The translations under genes were made by a program, and so were the position numbers. This document shows, piece by piece, positions 24,279 through 32,777 of a stretch of DNA of 64,000 nt (position 1 is its first letter; every line of letters begins with the position of its first letter). Location: NCBI RefSeq assembly GCF_016836705.1, contig NZ_JAFCGY010000006.1, forward strand, positions 124,001-188,000, written 5' to 3'. The stretch is from Mesorhizobium caraganae. Lineage in GTDB: Bacteria; Pseudomonadota; Alphaproteobacteria; Rhizobiales; Rhizobiaceae. The notes below the pieces were generated by a model. That model was not told the origin of the DNA. It worked only from the letters and a program-made list of their open reading frames with translations, and ran no database searches.

Positions 24279-24674
24279 ATGAAGCTTTTTGACGGTCTCG
24301 CCAGGTTTCAGCCGCAGGCCCTCGGCGTCCTGCGCATCATGACGGCCCTGCAGTTCATCGAGCATGGCTCGCAGAAACTGTTCAACTTCCCGGTGAGCAG
24401 CGGTGAGCCGCATGCCCTCACCGGCCTGACGCTGACGGCGGCGATTCTCGAATTCGCCGGCGGCATCTTGCTGGCGCTCGGTCTCCTCACTCGCCCCGTC
24501 GCCTTCCTGCTGGCCGGCGAAATGGCCATTGCCTATTTCATGGCGCACTACCCGCGCGACTTCTTCCCGATCAACAACAACGGCGACGCCGCCATCTCGT
24601 TCTGCTTCATCTTCCTCTATCTGGTGTTTGCCGGCGCCGGCGCCTTCGCGCTCGACAACCGCCGCAACGGCTGA
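24279..24674 (+). CDS. DoxX-family membrane protein
   Basis: 131-residue protein with about four transmembrane segments and the DoxX pattern ALGVLRIMTALQFIEHGSQK, then LTLTAAILEFAGGILLALGL and FMAHYPRDFFPINNNGDAA. This H-G-x-Q-K plus NNGDAA form is the common quinol-oxidase-like DoxX/YphA branch. The start at 24279 follows GGAGTTAG. It is distinct from the DoxX at 16.3 kb and has no redox partner gene beside it. Confidence 0.87.
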   Translation: MKLFDGLARFQPQALGVLRIMTALQFIEHGSQKLFNFPVSSGEPHALTGLTLTAAILEFAGGILLALGLLTRPVAFLLAGEMAIAYFMAHYPRDFFPINNNGDAAISFCFIFLYLVFAGAGAFALDNRRNG

Positions 24675-24707
24675 CCCGCTCAGGGGCGAGACGAAGGGGG
24701 TGAAACT

Positions 24708-27134
24708 TCATCCCCGCATCCGTTCGAAATTCGCATCGAACAGCGGCGCCGCCTGCATGCGCGCGGCGTGACGCTTGCCCAAAAGTTCGATCTCGAAGCC
24801 GTCGCTCTCGTCGGCGATCTCCTTCGGCACATAGCCGAGGGCGACGGATTTTTTCGGATGATGCGCATAGCCGCCTGACGTCACCCAGCCGCGCACCGCG
24901 CCGCCGAACCAGATCGGCTCGTCACCGATGACATCGGCGTCGTCGGCATCGACAATGAAGGTGCGCAGCCTGAGCTTGCCGCCTTGCTTGCGCTCGGCCA
25001 GAGCCGCCGCCTTGCCGATGAAATCAGCCTCCTTGCCATAGGCAACGAAGCGATCGAGCCCGGCCTCCAGCGGCCCGTAGATCGGCCGATACTCGCGCGC
25101 CCATGAACCATAGTTTTTCTCCAGCCGCAGCGCATTGAGCGCGCGCGAGCCGAACAGGCCGATGTCGAACTCTTCTCCCGCCGCCATCAGCGCCTGGAAG
25201 GCGGCGCGCTGATATTCCGGCGCCACCCAGATCTCGTAGCCGAGATCGCCGGTATAGCTGACGCGGCCGACCAGGCACGGCGCCATGCCGATATCCATTT
25301 TTGCCACCGCCATGAATGGAAACGCCGCATTGGACACATCGGCACGACTGACTTTCGCCAGCACCTCCCTTGCCTTCGGCCCGGCGATCGCCAGGCCGGT
25401 CAGCTTCTGCCCCAGCGCTTCGATGCACACCGTACCGTCTTGCGGCAAATGCGACTCGAACCAGCGCATATGGTACTGCTCGGCGATACCGGAACCGGCG
25501 ATGAACCACTCGCCGTCGCCGATGTTGGCGAGCGTAAAATCGCCGATCAGTCTGCCGTCGTCCTTCAGCATCGGCGCCAGCGTCATACGGCCAGGTCTGG
25601 GCAGCTTGCAGGCAAAAATCCGGTCGAGCCAGGCGGCTGTCCCCTCGCCCGTCACCTTGTATTTGGCGAAGTTCGAAATCTCCGCCAGGCCGACGCCATC
25701 GCGCACCGTGGCGACCTCCTCTGCGACGTGTGTGAAGTCGCTCGAGCGCCGCCACGAGAACTCGTCCTTGACGCCCTCGGGCGCATACCAGAGCGGCACT
25801 TCCAGCCCATAGGAGACGCCCCATTGCGCGCCCTTGGCCGACAACAAATCGTAGATCGGCGTGGTCTTCAGCCCTCGTCCGGCGGGCAGTTCCTCATTCG
25901 GGAAGCGGATCGAGAAGCGGCGCGAATAATTCTCGCGCACCTTGGCGTTGGTGTAGGCCATCGTTGCCCAGTCGCCATAGCGCGCAACATCCATGGCCCA
26001 GATATCGGCGCCGGGATCGGCCTCGATCATCCAGTTGGACAGCGCGAGACCGACGCCGCCGCCCTGGCTGAAGCCGGCCATGACGCCGCAGGCGACCCAG
26101 AAACCCGGCAGCCCGCGCACCGGCCCGACCAATGGGTTGCCGTCCGGCGCGAAGGTGAAAGGCCCGTTGATGATCTGCTTGATGCCGGTCCTCTCGAAGG
26201 CCGGGAAATGGCGGAAGCCGACTTCGAGCGACGGCGCGATGCGATCGATGTCGGGCTCCAGCAATTCATGACCGAAGTTCCACGGTGTGGAGAACTCGGA
26301 CCACACTTTGTTGGCCTTCTCATAAGTACCCATCAGCATGCCGCCGCGCTCCTGGCGCAGATAAAGCTCGCCGTCGAAATCGACAGCATGGATGATCTCC
26401 GTTCCGGTCTTGGCGTTCCACGCGGCGACCTCCGGCATGTCCTCGGTGATCAGGTACATGTGCTCCATGGCCAGCACCGGCAGTTCCAGCCCGACCATGC
26501 GGCCGACCTCGCGCGCCCACAGGCCGCCGGCATTGACGACATGCTCGGCCACCACCTCGCCCTTGTTGGTGATGACCCGCCATAGCCCGTCGGGCCGACG
26601 CACGATGTCCTCAACCTTGGTGAAGCGCTCGATCTCGGCGCCGAGCTTGCGCGCCGCCTTGGCATAGGCGTGGGTCACGCCGGACGGATCGAGATGGCCG
26701 TCCTCCTTGTTGCGGACGGCGCCAACAAATTGCTTGGGATCAAGCAGCGGCATCAGTTCCGCCGCCTCACTGGCCGAGATTTCTTCGAGATCAATGCCAA
26801 GATAGCGCCCCTTGGCGACGACGCCGCGCAGCCAGTCGAGCCGCGCCTCGGTCGCCGCCAGAAGCACGCCGCCGGTCAGATGCACGCCGGTCGCCTGGCC
26901 CGACAGCTCCTCGATCTCCTTGTAGAGCGAGATCGTGTATTTTTGCAGCTTGGCGACGTTGGGATCGCCATTGATGGTGTGCATGCCGCCGGCCGCATGC
27001 CAGGTCGAGCCCGAAGTCAGCTCATCGCGCTCCAGAAGCACGACATCGGTCCAGCCATGGCGCGCCAGATGGAACAGAACCGAGCAGCCGACGACGCCAC
27101 CGCCAACGACCACCACCTTTGCATGCGATTTCAT
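24708..27134 (-). CDS. Dimethylglycine/sarcosine dehydrogenase-like flavoprotein with GcvT domain
   Basis: 808-residue two-part enzyme. Residues about 1-400 are an FAD oxidoreductase: VVVVGGGVVGCSVLFHLARH, and SGSTWHAAGGMHT, where the histidine of the STWHAAG motif carries covalent FAD in mammalian dimethylglycine dehydrogenase. Residues about 430-800 are an aminomethyltransferase (GcvT) domain with LGYEIWVAPEYQRAAF and LRLEKNYGSWAREY. Such enzymes demethylate N-methylated glycines and pass the one-carbon unit to tetrahydrofolate. The downstream location right after an MttB-like gene suggests a shared methylamine or betaine pathway. The exact substrate is uncertain. Confidence 0.88.
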   Translation of the reverse strand: MKSHAKVVVVGGGVVGCSVLFHLARHGWTDVVLLERDELTSGSTWHAAGGMHTINGDPNVAKLQKYTISLYKEIEELSGQATGVHLTGGVLLAATEARLDWLRGVVAKGRYLGIDLEEISASEAAELMPLLDPKQFVGAVRNKEDGHLDPSGVTHAYAKAARKLGAEIERFTKVEDIVRRPDGLWRVITNKGEVVAEHVVNAGGLWAREVGRMVGLELPVLAMEHMYLITEDMPEVAAWNAKTGTEIIHAVDFDGELYLRQERGGMLMGTYEKANKVWSEFSTPWNFGHELLEPDIDRIAPSLEVGFRHFPAFERTGIKQIINGPFTFAPDGNPLVGPVRGLPGFWVACGVMAGFSQGGGVGLALSNWMIEADPGADIWAMDVARYGDWATMAYTNAKVRENYSRRFSIRFPNEELPAGRGLKTTPIYDLLSAKGAQWGVSYGLEVPLWYAPEGVKDEFSWRRSSDFTHVAEEVATVRDGVGLAEISNFAKYKVTGEGTAAWLDRIFACKLPRPGRMTLAPMLKDDGRLIGDFTLANIGDGEWFIAGSGIAEQYHMRWFESHLPQDGTVCIEALGQKLTGLAIAGPKAREVLAKVSRADVSNAAFPFMAVAKMDIGMAPCLVGRVSYTGDLGYEIWVAPEYQRAAFQALMAAGEEFDIGLFGSRALNALRLEKNYGSWAREYRPIYGPLEAGLDRFVAYGKEADFIGKAAALAERKQGGKLRLRTFIVDADDADVIGDEPIWFGGAVRGWVTSGGYAHHPKKSVALGYVPKEIADESDGFEIELLGKRHAARMQAAPLFDANFERMRG

Positions 27135-27192
27135 GGATTTTTCTCTGATATCAGCGAGTTGGGACGATGGGATGAATCAGGATGGGAAGGCA

Positions 27193-28740
27193 TCAAGGCT
27201 CGCCCTGCCCGATCGCTTCCTTGCGTCTGGCCACATACGCCTCCAGCGCCTCGCGTACGGCGGGATCCATCGTCGGCTCGACATAGTCTTCCAGCGCCTT
27301 CTTCCACAACCGCGTCGCGCGCGCCGTCGTGTCGAGGCCGCCGGCTTCCTGCCACGCCTCGTAATTCTGCCAGTTGGAGAGCATGGGCTGGTAGAACGCC
27401 GTCGCATAACGTTCCAGCGTGTGCGGCTCACCAAAAAAGTGGCCACCGGTCGGCACTGCGCCCAGCGCCTCGACCGCCAGCTCCGCCTCGTCGACCACGA
27501 TCGGCCGCAGAAACTCCATCATGTGCTGGATCATCTCGACATCGATGATGAGCTTCTCGAACGATGCCGTCAGCCCGCCCTCCTGCCAGCCGGCGGCATG
27601 ATAGACGAGGTTGCCGTGGCCGAGCACCGCACCCCACAGCGCCATCAGCGTCTCATAGGCGCCTTGCGCGTCGGCGGCGTTGGAGGCCGATCCCGGCGTC
27701 GTGCGGTAAGGCAGATTGTAGCGCCGCGCCAACTGCCCCGAGGCAATGTTGGCCTTGGTGTTTTCAGGCGTGCCGAAAGCCGGCGCGCCCGACTTCATGT
27801 CGACATTGGAGGTGAAGGCGCCATACATGACCGGCGCGCCAGGGCGCACCAGCTGAGTCAGCACCACGCCGAACAGCGCTTCGGCGTTCTGCTGCGCCAG
27901 CGCGCCGGCGAGCGTCACCGGGCTCATCGCCCCCATCAGCGTGAACGGCGTCACCGCTACCGACTGGCCGAACTCGGCCATGGTCATCAGCCCTTCGGCC
28001 ATCATCTCGTCGAAGCGGCGCGGCGAGTTTACCGAGATGATGGTGGCGATGCCTGGATCGTCGCGCATCTCATCCAGCGTCAGCCCGCGCGCGATCGCCA
28101 TCATCTCGATGCCGTCCAGCGCCCTGCCGCGTCCGATCGCCGAGACATGGAAGGATTTGTCGGTCAGCGTCAGATTGGTGAAATAGGTGTCCATGTGCCT
28201 GGTATTGGCCGGCAGCTCCACTGGCGCACAGACCTGGTTGCCAAGCATGTGGATGCAATTGAAATGCTGCGCCAGCCGGGTGAGATCGGCATAGTCGCGC
28301 AAATTGCCGGCGCGCCGGCCGCGCTCCATGTCATGCACGTTGGGCGGCCCGGCGACGAGGGTGAAATTGATCGTGTTGCCACCGAGATGGATGGCGTTGG
28401 CCGGATTGCGCGGTGTCAGCCGGTAGCTGGACTTGGTGGTCTTCAGCGCCTCGGCAACCAGGCCCCTGTCGATGCGGACATTCGCCGTCGCATGATCGAC
28501 CGTGGCGCCGGCCTTCTCGAACAGCGACAGCGCCCGCGGGCTCATCACCTCAATGCCGAAATTCTCCAAAATGTGCATCGAGGCCTGATGGATCGCCTCT
28601 ATCTGGTCGGCCGACAGCATTGCCATCGGCGGATAGGGATTGGTTACGCGCCGCAGCGGCAGTTGCGGGATGGCCGACGGCCCCCGGTTGCTGGTCCGCT
28701 CGGCGCCGCGCTTGCGTCTTGGTTCATTCATGCGCCGCAT
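27193..28740 (-). CDS. MttB-superfamily (trimethylamine methyltransferase-like) protein, non-pyrrolysine
   Basis: 515-residue MttB-family protein. Recognisable parts are HQASMHILENFGIEVMSPRA near the N-terminus, HLGGNTINFTLVAGPPNVHD, and PTGGHFFGEPHTLERY near the C-terminus. The frame has no internal amber codon, so it belongs to the non-pyrrolysine branch, where some members demethylate glycine betaine or related quaternary amines. No corrinoid-protein gene (MttC type) is adjacent. The ATG at 28740 or 28731 is possible; neither has a strong ribosome-binding site. It precedes the dimethylglycine-dehydrogenase-like gene by 58 bp in the same direction, which suggests a betaine-type catabolic unit. 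Confidence 0.85.
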   Translation of the reverse strand: MRRMNEPRRKRGAERTSNRGPSAIPQLPLRRVTNPYPPMAMLSADQIEAIHQASMHILENFGIEVMSPRALSLFEKAGATVDHATANVRIDRGLVAEALKTTKSSYRLTPRNPANAIHLGGNTINFTLVAGPPNVHDMERGRRAGNLRDYADLTRLAQHFNCIHMLGNQVCAPVELPANTRHMDTYFTNLTLTDKSFHVSAIGRGRALDGIEMMAIARGLTLDEMRDDPGIATIISVNSPRRFDEMMAEGLMTMAEFGQSVAVTPFTLMGAMSPVTLAGALAQQNAEALFGVVLTQLVRPGAPVMYGAFTSNVDMKSGAPAFGTPENTKANIASGQLARRYNLPYRTTPGSASNAADAQGAYETLMALWGAVLGHGNLVYHAAGWQEGGLTASFEKLIIDVEMIQHMMEFLRPIVVDEAELAVEALGAVPTGGHFFGEPHTLERYATAFYQPMLSNWQNYEAWQEAGGLDTTARATRLWKKALEDYVEPTMDPAVREALEAYVARRKEAIGQGEP

Positions 28741-28949
28741 CAAAGCGCCGGCGCCATGGCGGGGCTGTCAGGAATACGCCCTTCGCGGGCGCGATTTTAG
28801 CCAAGGCGGCATTTCCGGATTCCGATGAAGACAAAGGCGACGCAAAGGGTCGGAATAATGACACAGCCTCGAGTCGGCGCAGCCGAGCCGGCAACCCGTT
28901 AAGAAACGCCGCAAGATTCCCTTTATGATTTCGGCCTATTCGTCTTCCC

Positions 28950-29540
28950 ATGCGTAGGTCGAGTTTTAGTAAAATTGTAGCGGTTGGTGTGCTGCTGGCG
29001 TTGTCGGCCTGCGCGACGCCGCCAAACCATATCAACAATGTGTGTGCCGTCTTCGACCAGAATGACGGCTGGTTCGACAACTGGCAGTCGGCAGCCGAAC
29101 GCGCCTCGCAGAAATATAGCATCCCCGTCCCCGTGCTGATGGCGACGGTGCGCAAGGAGTCCGGCTTCAAGAGCAATGCCAGGCCGCCGCGCACCAAGCT
29201 GCTCGGCTTCATTCCGTGGAAGCACGTCTCCTCGGCGACCGGTTTCTCGCAGGCGCTCGACGGCACCTGGTCGCAATACCAGAGCGAAACCGGCAGCTGG
29301 GCGGCGCGGCGGACAAAGTTTGCCGATGCCGTCGATTTCGTCGGCTGGTATCACTCAAAAACCGCCGACACGTTCGGCGTCGCCCGCAACGACACCTACA
29401 ATCTCTATCTCGCCTACTATCTCGGCTGGACCGCCTATGGCCGCGGCAATCGCGGCGATGCCGGCGTGCAGGGCTATGCGCGGGCGACAGACAAGATGGC
29501 CCGCGACTATGCCGTCCAATTGCAGCAGTGCGGCAGCTGA
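28950..29540 (+). CDS. Lytic-transglycosylase-like lipoprotein
   Basis: 196-residue lipoprotein. The N-terminus MRRSSFSKIVAVGVLLALSA leads to a lipobox (LSAC, Cys21). The SLT-like domain shows LMATVRKESGFKSNARPP with the catalytic-type glutamate, then ATGFSQALDGTWSQYQ and YHSKTADTFGVARNDTYNLY. It probably cleaves or remodels peptidoglycan at the membrane. Its last 132 bases are repeated in degraded form at 30271-30401, on the other side of the GST gene. Confidence 0.85.
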   Translation: MRRSSFSKIVAVGVLLALSACATPPNHINNVCAVFDQNDGWFDNWQSAAERASQKYSIPVPVLMATVRKESGFKSNARPPRTKLLGFIPWKHVSSATGFSQALDGTWSQYQSETGSWAARRTKFADAVDFVGWYHSKTADTFGVARNDTYNLYLAYYLGWTAYGRGNRGDAGVQGYARATDKMARDYAVQLQQCGS

Positions 29541-29572
29541 ACGCGTCGCCCATTCAAAGGCCGTCGGATCGA

Positions 29573-30250
29573 TCAGGCTATGACGCCACCCGGATGCTTT
29601 TTCATCATCAACGCATACGCATCCGCCGCCTTTTCAGTGTCCTCGATATAGGGCGTTGCACCGGGACGGGATCGGACCAGATCGTACAGCCTGGCAATCG
29701 ATGAAAACTGCTCGCACGCCGCTTGGCGATCGAGATAGGCGATCCAGAAACTCAGATAGAAATCGGCAAGCGAAAAGCGGGAGCCAAGGACATAGGGGCC
29801 TCTTGCCGCCAGCCTCGTGTTCATGACACTCAGGCGGCTGAGAACCATCGATTTGGCGAGCTCCTGTATCGCGGCATCGTCGTGTCTTCGCAGCGAGAAA
29901 CGGTGCGGGAAATGAAAGCGCTTCATCTCTGACTGAATGTCTCCCGCGATATGGAAAAACGTCGAGAGAAAGAGACCACGGTCCGGGTCGGTCACCGCAG
30001 GCGCAAGCTCCGTGAGCTGATGCCGTTCGGCCAGGTACAGCATCAGCGCGGCCACCTCGTAGAGCGCCTCGCCCTCAGGCGTGATCAGCACCGGCACGAG
30101 CCCGGCCGGATTTATCGCCAGGAATTCCGCGCTGCGGTGCTCACCGTTCAGAATGTCAATTTTTCTGAGCTCATAGTCGATCTTGCCTTCCTCGAGCACC
30201 CACTGGACGAGAGGAGCGCGGGTGAAGTCACCGCCATAGAGAATGTACAT
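29573..30250 (-). CDS. Glutathione S-transferase
   Basis: 225-residue GST. The N-terminal thioredoxin-fold part contains MYILYGGDFTRAPLVQWVLE, LAINPAGLVPVLITPEGEAL and EVAALMLYLAERHQL. The C-terminal helical domain contains LGSRFSLADFYLSFWIAYLD. The start at 30250 follows GGAGGGGCCG. It is transcribed against the lipoprotein gene and lies between the real 3' end of that gene and a second, broken copy of the same 3' end. That implies the gene arrived in, or caused, a rearrangement. The substrate is not predictable. Confidence 0.87.
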   Translation of the reverse strand: MYILYGGDFTRAPLVQWVLEEGKIDYELRKIDILNGEHRSAEFLAINPAGLVPVLITPEGEALYEVAALMLYLAERHQLTELAPAVTDPDRGLFLSTFFHIAGDIQSEMKRFHFPHRFSLRRHDDAAIQELAKSMVLSRLSVMNTRLAARGPYVLGSRFSLADFYLSFWIAYLDRQAACEQFSSIARLYDLVRSRPGATPYIEDTEKAADAYALMMKKHPGGVIA

Positions 30251-30270
30251 CGGCCCCTCCGCGACTGCAC

Positions 30271-30401
30271 CTCGCCTACTATCTCGGCTGGACGCCTATG
30301 GCCGCGGCAACCGCGGCGATGCCGGCGTGCAGGGCTATGCGCGGGCGACAGACAAGATGGCCCGCGACTATGCCGTTCAGCTCCAGCAATGCGGCAACTA
30401 G
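30271..30401 (+). pseudogene. Duplicated 3' end of the lytic-transglycosylase-like gene
   Basis: 131 bases match 29409-29540 closely. One base is missing in GGCTGGA(C)CGCC, which breaks the frame, and about ten substitutions are mostly synonymous and clustered at the end (CAATTG against CAGCTC, CAG against CAA, TGA against TAG). The fragment has no start. It begins about 20 bp upstream of the GST start codon and ends 12 bp before the peptide-transporter gene end. The synonymous pattern suggests it was once a functional C-terminus. Confidence 0.8.
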
Positions 30402-30413
30402 CACCTTTCTGGT

Positions 30414-32732
30414 CTAGTGCCGCCTTGTCGTATCTTTCGGCTTCTTAACACCGGTTTCGGAAGCCTCGTCGACTACTTTGTGGCGACGGGCTCGCATCCC
30501 AGCCTGGCCCTGCTCCACGGCATCCCCGATCTGGTCGGCCTCCGCGCTGCCCGTTTTGCCTCGCGGCCGGTTAGGTGCTTTTCCAGTGGAAACCGGCCCG
30601 GTACTCGGCGCATCCTCCGGCACGCCTTCATGCGCCGCGTGCTCCTTGTCGAACTTGATCACCGGCTCCATCGTCGCCAGCACATCGTCCGACAGCCAGC
30701 ACAGGCTCATATGGCCGTCGCCGAGATGCTTGACCGGCGGCACCTTGGTCTCGCACAGATTATCCGGCACCAGTTTCTTGTAGCCGCAGCGCGTCTGGAA
30801 CGGGCAGCCCGATGGCGGGTTCATCGCCGACGGGATGTCGCCTTCCAGCACGATGTGCTTCTTGACCACACTGGTATCGGCGATCGGGATCGCCGACAGC
30901 AGCGCCTCGGTATAGGGGTGGTAGGGCGGCGCGAAGATCTGGTCGGTCGTGCCTTGCTCGACGATATAGCCGAGATACATGACGACCACGCGGTCGGCGA
31001 TGTAGCGCACGACGGACAGATCGTGGCTGATGAACAGCATCGTCGTCTTGTTCTTGCGCTGGATGTCCATCAGCAATTCGGTCACCGCCGCCTGCACCGA
31101 GACGTCGAGGGCCGAGACCGGCTCATCGGCCACCACCACCTTGGCGTCGCCGGCAAAGGCGCGCGCCACGCCGATGCGCTGTTTCTGGCCGCCTGAGAGC
31201 TGACGCGGCTTGCGGGTCTCGAAGGCGCGCGGCAGCTTCACCAGGTCGAGCAGTTCCAGCATGCGCTTGCGCCGCTCGGCGACGTTGTTGCCGACATTGA
31301 ATTTTTCCAGCGTGCGGATGATCTGCGAGCCGACGGAGTGGCTGGGATTGAGCGTATCGAACGGGTTCTGGAACACCATCTGGATCGACGACACCGTATC
31401 GACGCTGCGCTTCTCGATGCTGGTCGACTGGATCTCCTTGTTGCCGAGCGTCACCGTTCCGGAACTTGCCGTCTCCAGGCCGAGCAGCACCTTGGCCAGC
31501 GTCGACTTTCCGCAGCCGGACTCGCCGACAATGGCGACAGTCTCGGATTCGCGCGCCACGAACGAGATCGTCTCATTGGCCTTGACGACGCGGCCTTCGC
31601 TGGAGCCGAACACTTCGCTGCCGCCGACCTTGTAGTATTTCCTGAGGTCCTCGATCTTGAGCACCGGGGCACCGGGCACGACCTTCTCATTGACCTTCTT
31701 GGCGCCGGGCGGCAGTGCTTCCCAGTCGATCTCGTTGAAGCGCACGCAGCGCGAGAAATGCCCTTCATGGCCGGCGACTTCGATCATAGGGATTTCGGCG
31801 GCGTTGCAGACGCCCTCGACGAAATGGTGGCAGCGCGGACCGAAATTGCAGCCCTTCGGGCGCTCATGCGGCAGCGGCAATTGCCCGGGAATGGAGATCA
31901 GCGGCCGCGAATTCTTGTCGGCGCCCGGCAGCGGGATCGAGCGGAACAGCCCTTGCGTATAGGGATGACGCATCCGGTCGAACACGTCCTTGATCTTGCC
32001 GGTCTCCACCGCTTCGCCCGAATACATCACAGTGATGCGGTCGCAGGTTTCCAGGATCAGGCCGAGATTGTGTGACACGAAGATCATCGACGTGCCGAAC
32101 TTTTCGCCCAGTCCCTTGACCAGGTCCACAATGCCGGCCTCCACCGTCACATCGAGCGCCGTCGTCGGCTCGTCGAGCAGAAGCAGCGCCGGCTTTGACA
32201 GCAGCGCCATGGCGATGACGATGCGCTGCTGCTGGCCGCCGGAGAGCTGGTGCGGATAGGAGCGCATCATGCGCTCGGGATCGGGCAGCTTCACCGCCCG
32301 CACCATGTCCAGCGCGCGGGTATAGGCCTCTTCCTTCGACACCTTGTCGTGGATCAGCGGCACTTCCATCAATTGCTGGCCGACCTTCATCGCCGGATTG
32401 AGGCTGGCCATCGGCTCCTGGTAGATCATGGCGATCTTGTTGCCGCGAATGGCGCGCAGCTCCTCGTCGGAGAGCTCGCCCATGTCCTTGCCCTGGAACT
32501 TGATCTTGCCGCCGACGATCTTTCCGATGTTGGAGAGGTCGCGCATGATGCCGAGCGACACGGTCGACTTGCCGCAGCCGGATTCGCCGACGATGCCCAT
32601 CGCTTCGCCGGGCATCACCGTGCAGGAAAAATCCATGACGGCAGGGATCTCGCCCTTGCGGGTGAAGAAGGAGATCGACAGGTTCTCGATCTCGATGATC
32701 GGTTCTCCGGGATTTCGAACTGCCTCATTCAT
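30414..32732 (-). CDS. Fused dipeptide/oligopeptide ABC transporter ATPase (DppD-DppF)
   Basis: 772-residue protein with two complete ATPase domains. Domain 1 has IVGESGCGKSTVSLGIMRDL, LSGGQQQRIVIAMALLSKPA and LLLDEPTTALDVTVEA, followed by the peptide-transporter CNFGPRCHHFVEGVC cysteine motif. Domain 2 has IVGESGCGKSTLAKVLLGLE, LSGGQKQRIGVARAFAGDAK and VVADEPVSALDVSVQ, with CPFQTRCGYKKL near the end. A disordered charged tail of about 60 residues follows. The start at 32732 has TTGGAGCGACCC upstream; the 32756 ATG lacks a site. It powers the two permeases upstream. Confidence 0.9.
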   Translation of the reverse strand: MNEAVRNPGEPIIEIENLSISFFTRKGEIPAVMDFSCTVMPGEAMGIVGESGCGKSTVSLGIMRDLSNIGKIVGGKIKFQGKDMGELSDEELRAIRGNKIAMIYQEPMASLNPAMKVGQQLMEVPLIHDKVSKEEAYTRALDMVRAVKLPDPERMMRSYPHQLSGGQQQRIVIAMALLSKPALLLLDEPTTALDVTVEAGIVDLVKGLGEKFGTSMIFVSHNLGLILETCDRITVMYSGEAVETGKIKDVFDRMRHPYTQGLFRSIPLPGADKNSRPLISIPGQLPLPHERPKGCNFGPRCHHFVEGVCNAAEIPMIEVAGHEGHFSRCVRFNEIDWEALPPGAKKVNEKVVPGAPVLKIEDLRKYYKVGGSEVFGSSEGRVVKANETISFVARESETVAIVGESGCGKSTLAKVLLGLETASSGTVTLGNKEIQSTSIEKRSVDTVSSIQMVFQNPFDTLNPSHSVGSQIIRTLEKFNVGNNVAERRKRMLELLDLVKLPRAFETRKPRQLSGGQKQRIGVARAFAGDAKVVVADEPVSALDVSVQAAVTELLMDIQRKNKTTMLFISHDLSVVRYIADRVVVMYLGYIVEQGTTDQIFAPPYHPYTEALLSAIPIADTSVVKKHIVLEGDIPSAMNPPSGCPFQTRCGYKKLVPDNLCETKVPPVKHLGDGHMSLCWLSDDVLATMEPVIKFDKEHAAHEGVPEDAPSTGPVSTGKAPNRPRGKTGSAEADQIGDAVEQGQAGMRARRHKVVDEASETGVKKPKDTTRRH

Positions 32733-32777
32733 GGGTCGCTCCAATCCTGTTTTCATGCGTCGGGCCGAACCCGCAGA

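Noticed and set aside
27193..28740. Pyrrolysine-type trimethylamine methyltransferase
   Set aside because: There is no in-frame amber codon and no pyl gene in the window; the gene belongs to the non-pyrrolysine branch.
29409..30401. Insertion sequence or integron carrying the GST gene
   Set aside because: No transposase, integrase, terminal inverted repeats or attC-like site is present; only the duplicated gene end is seen.
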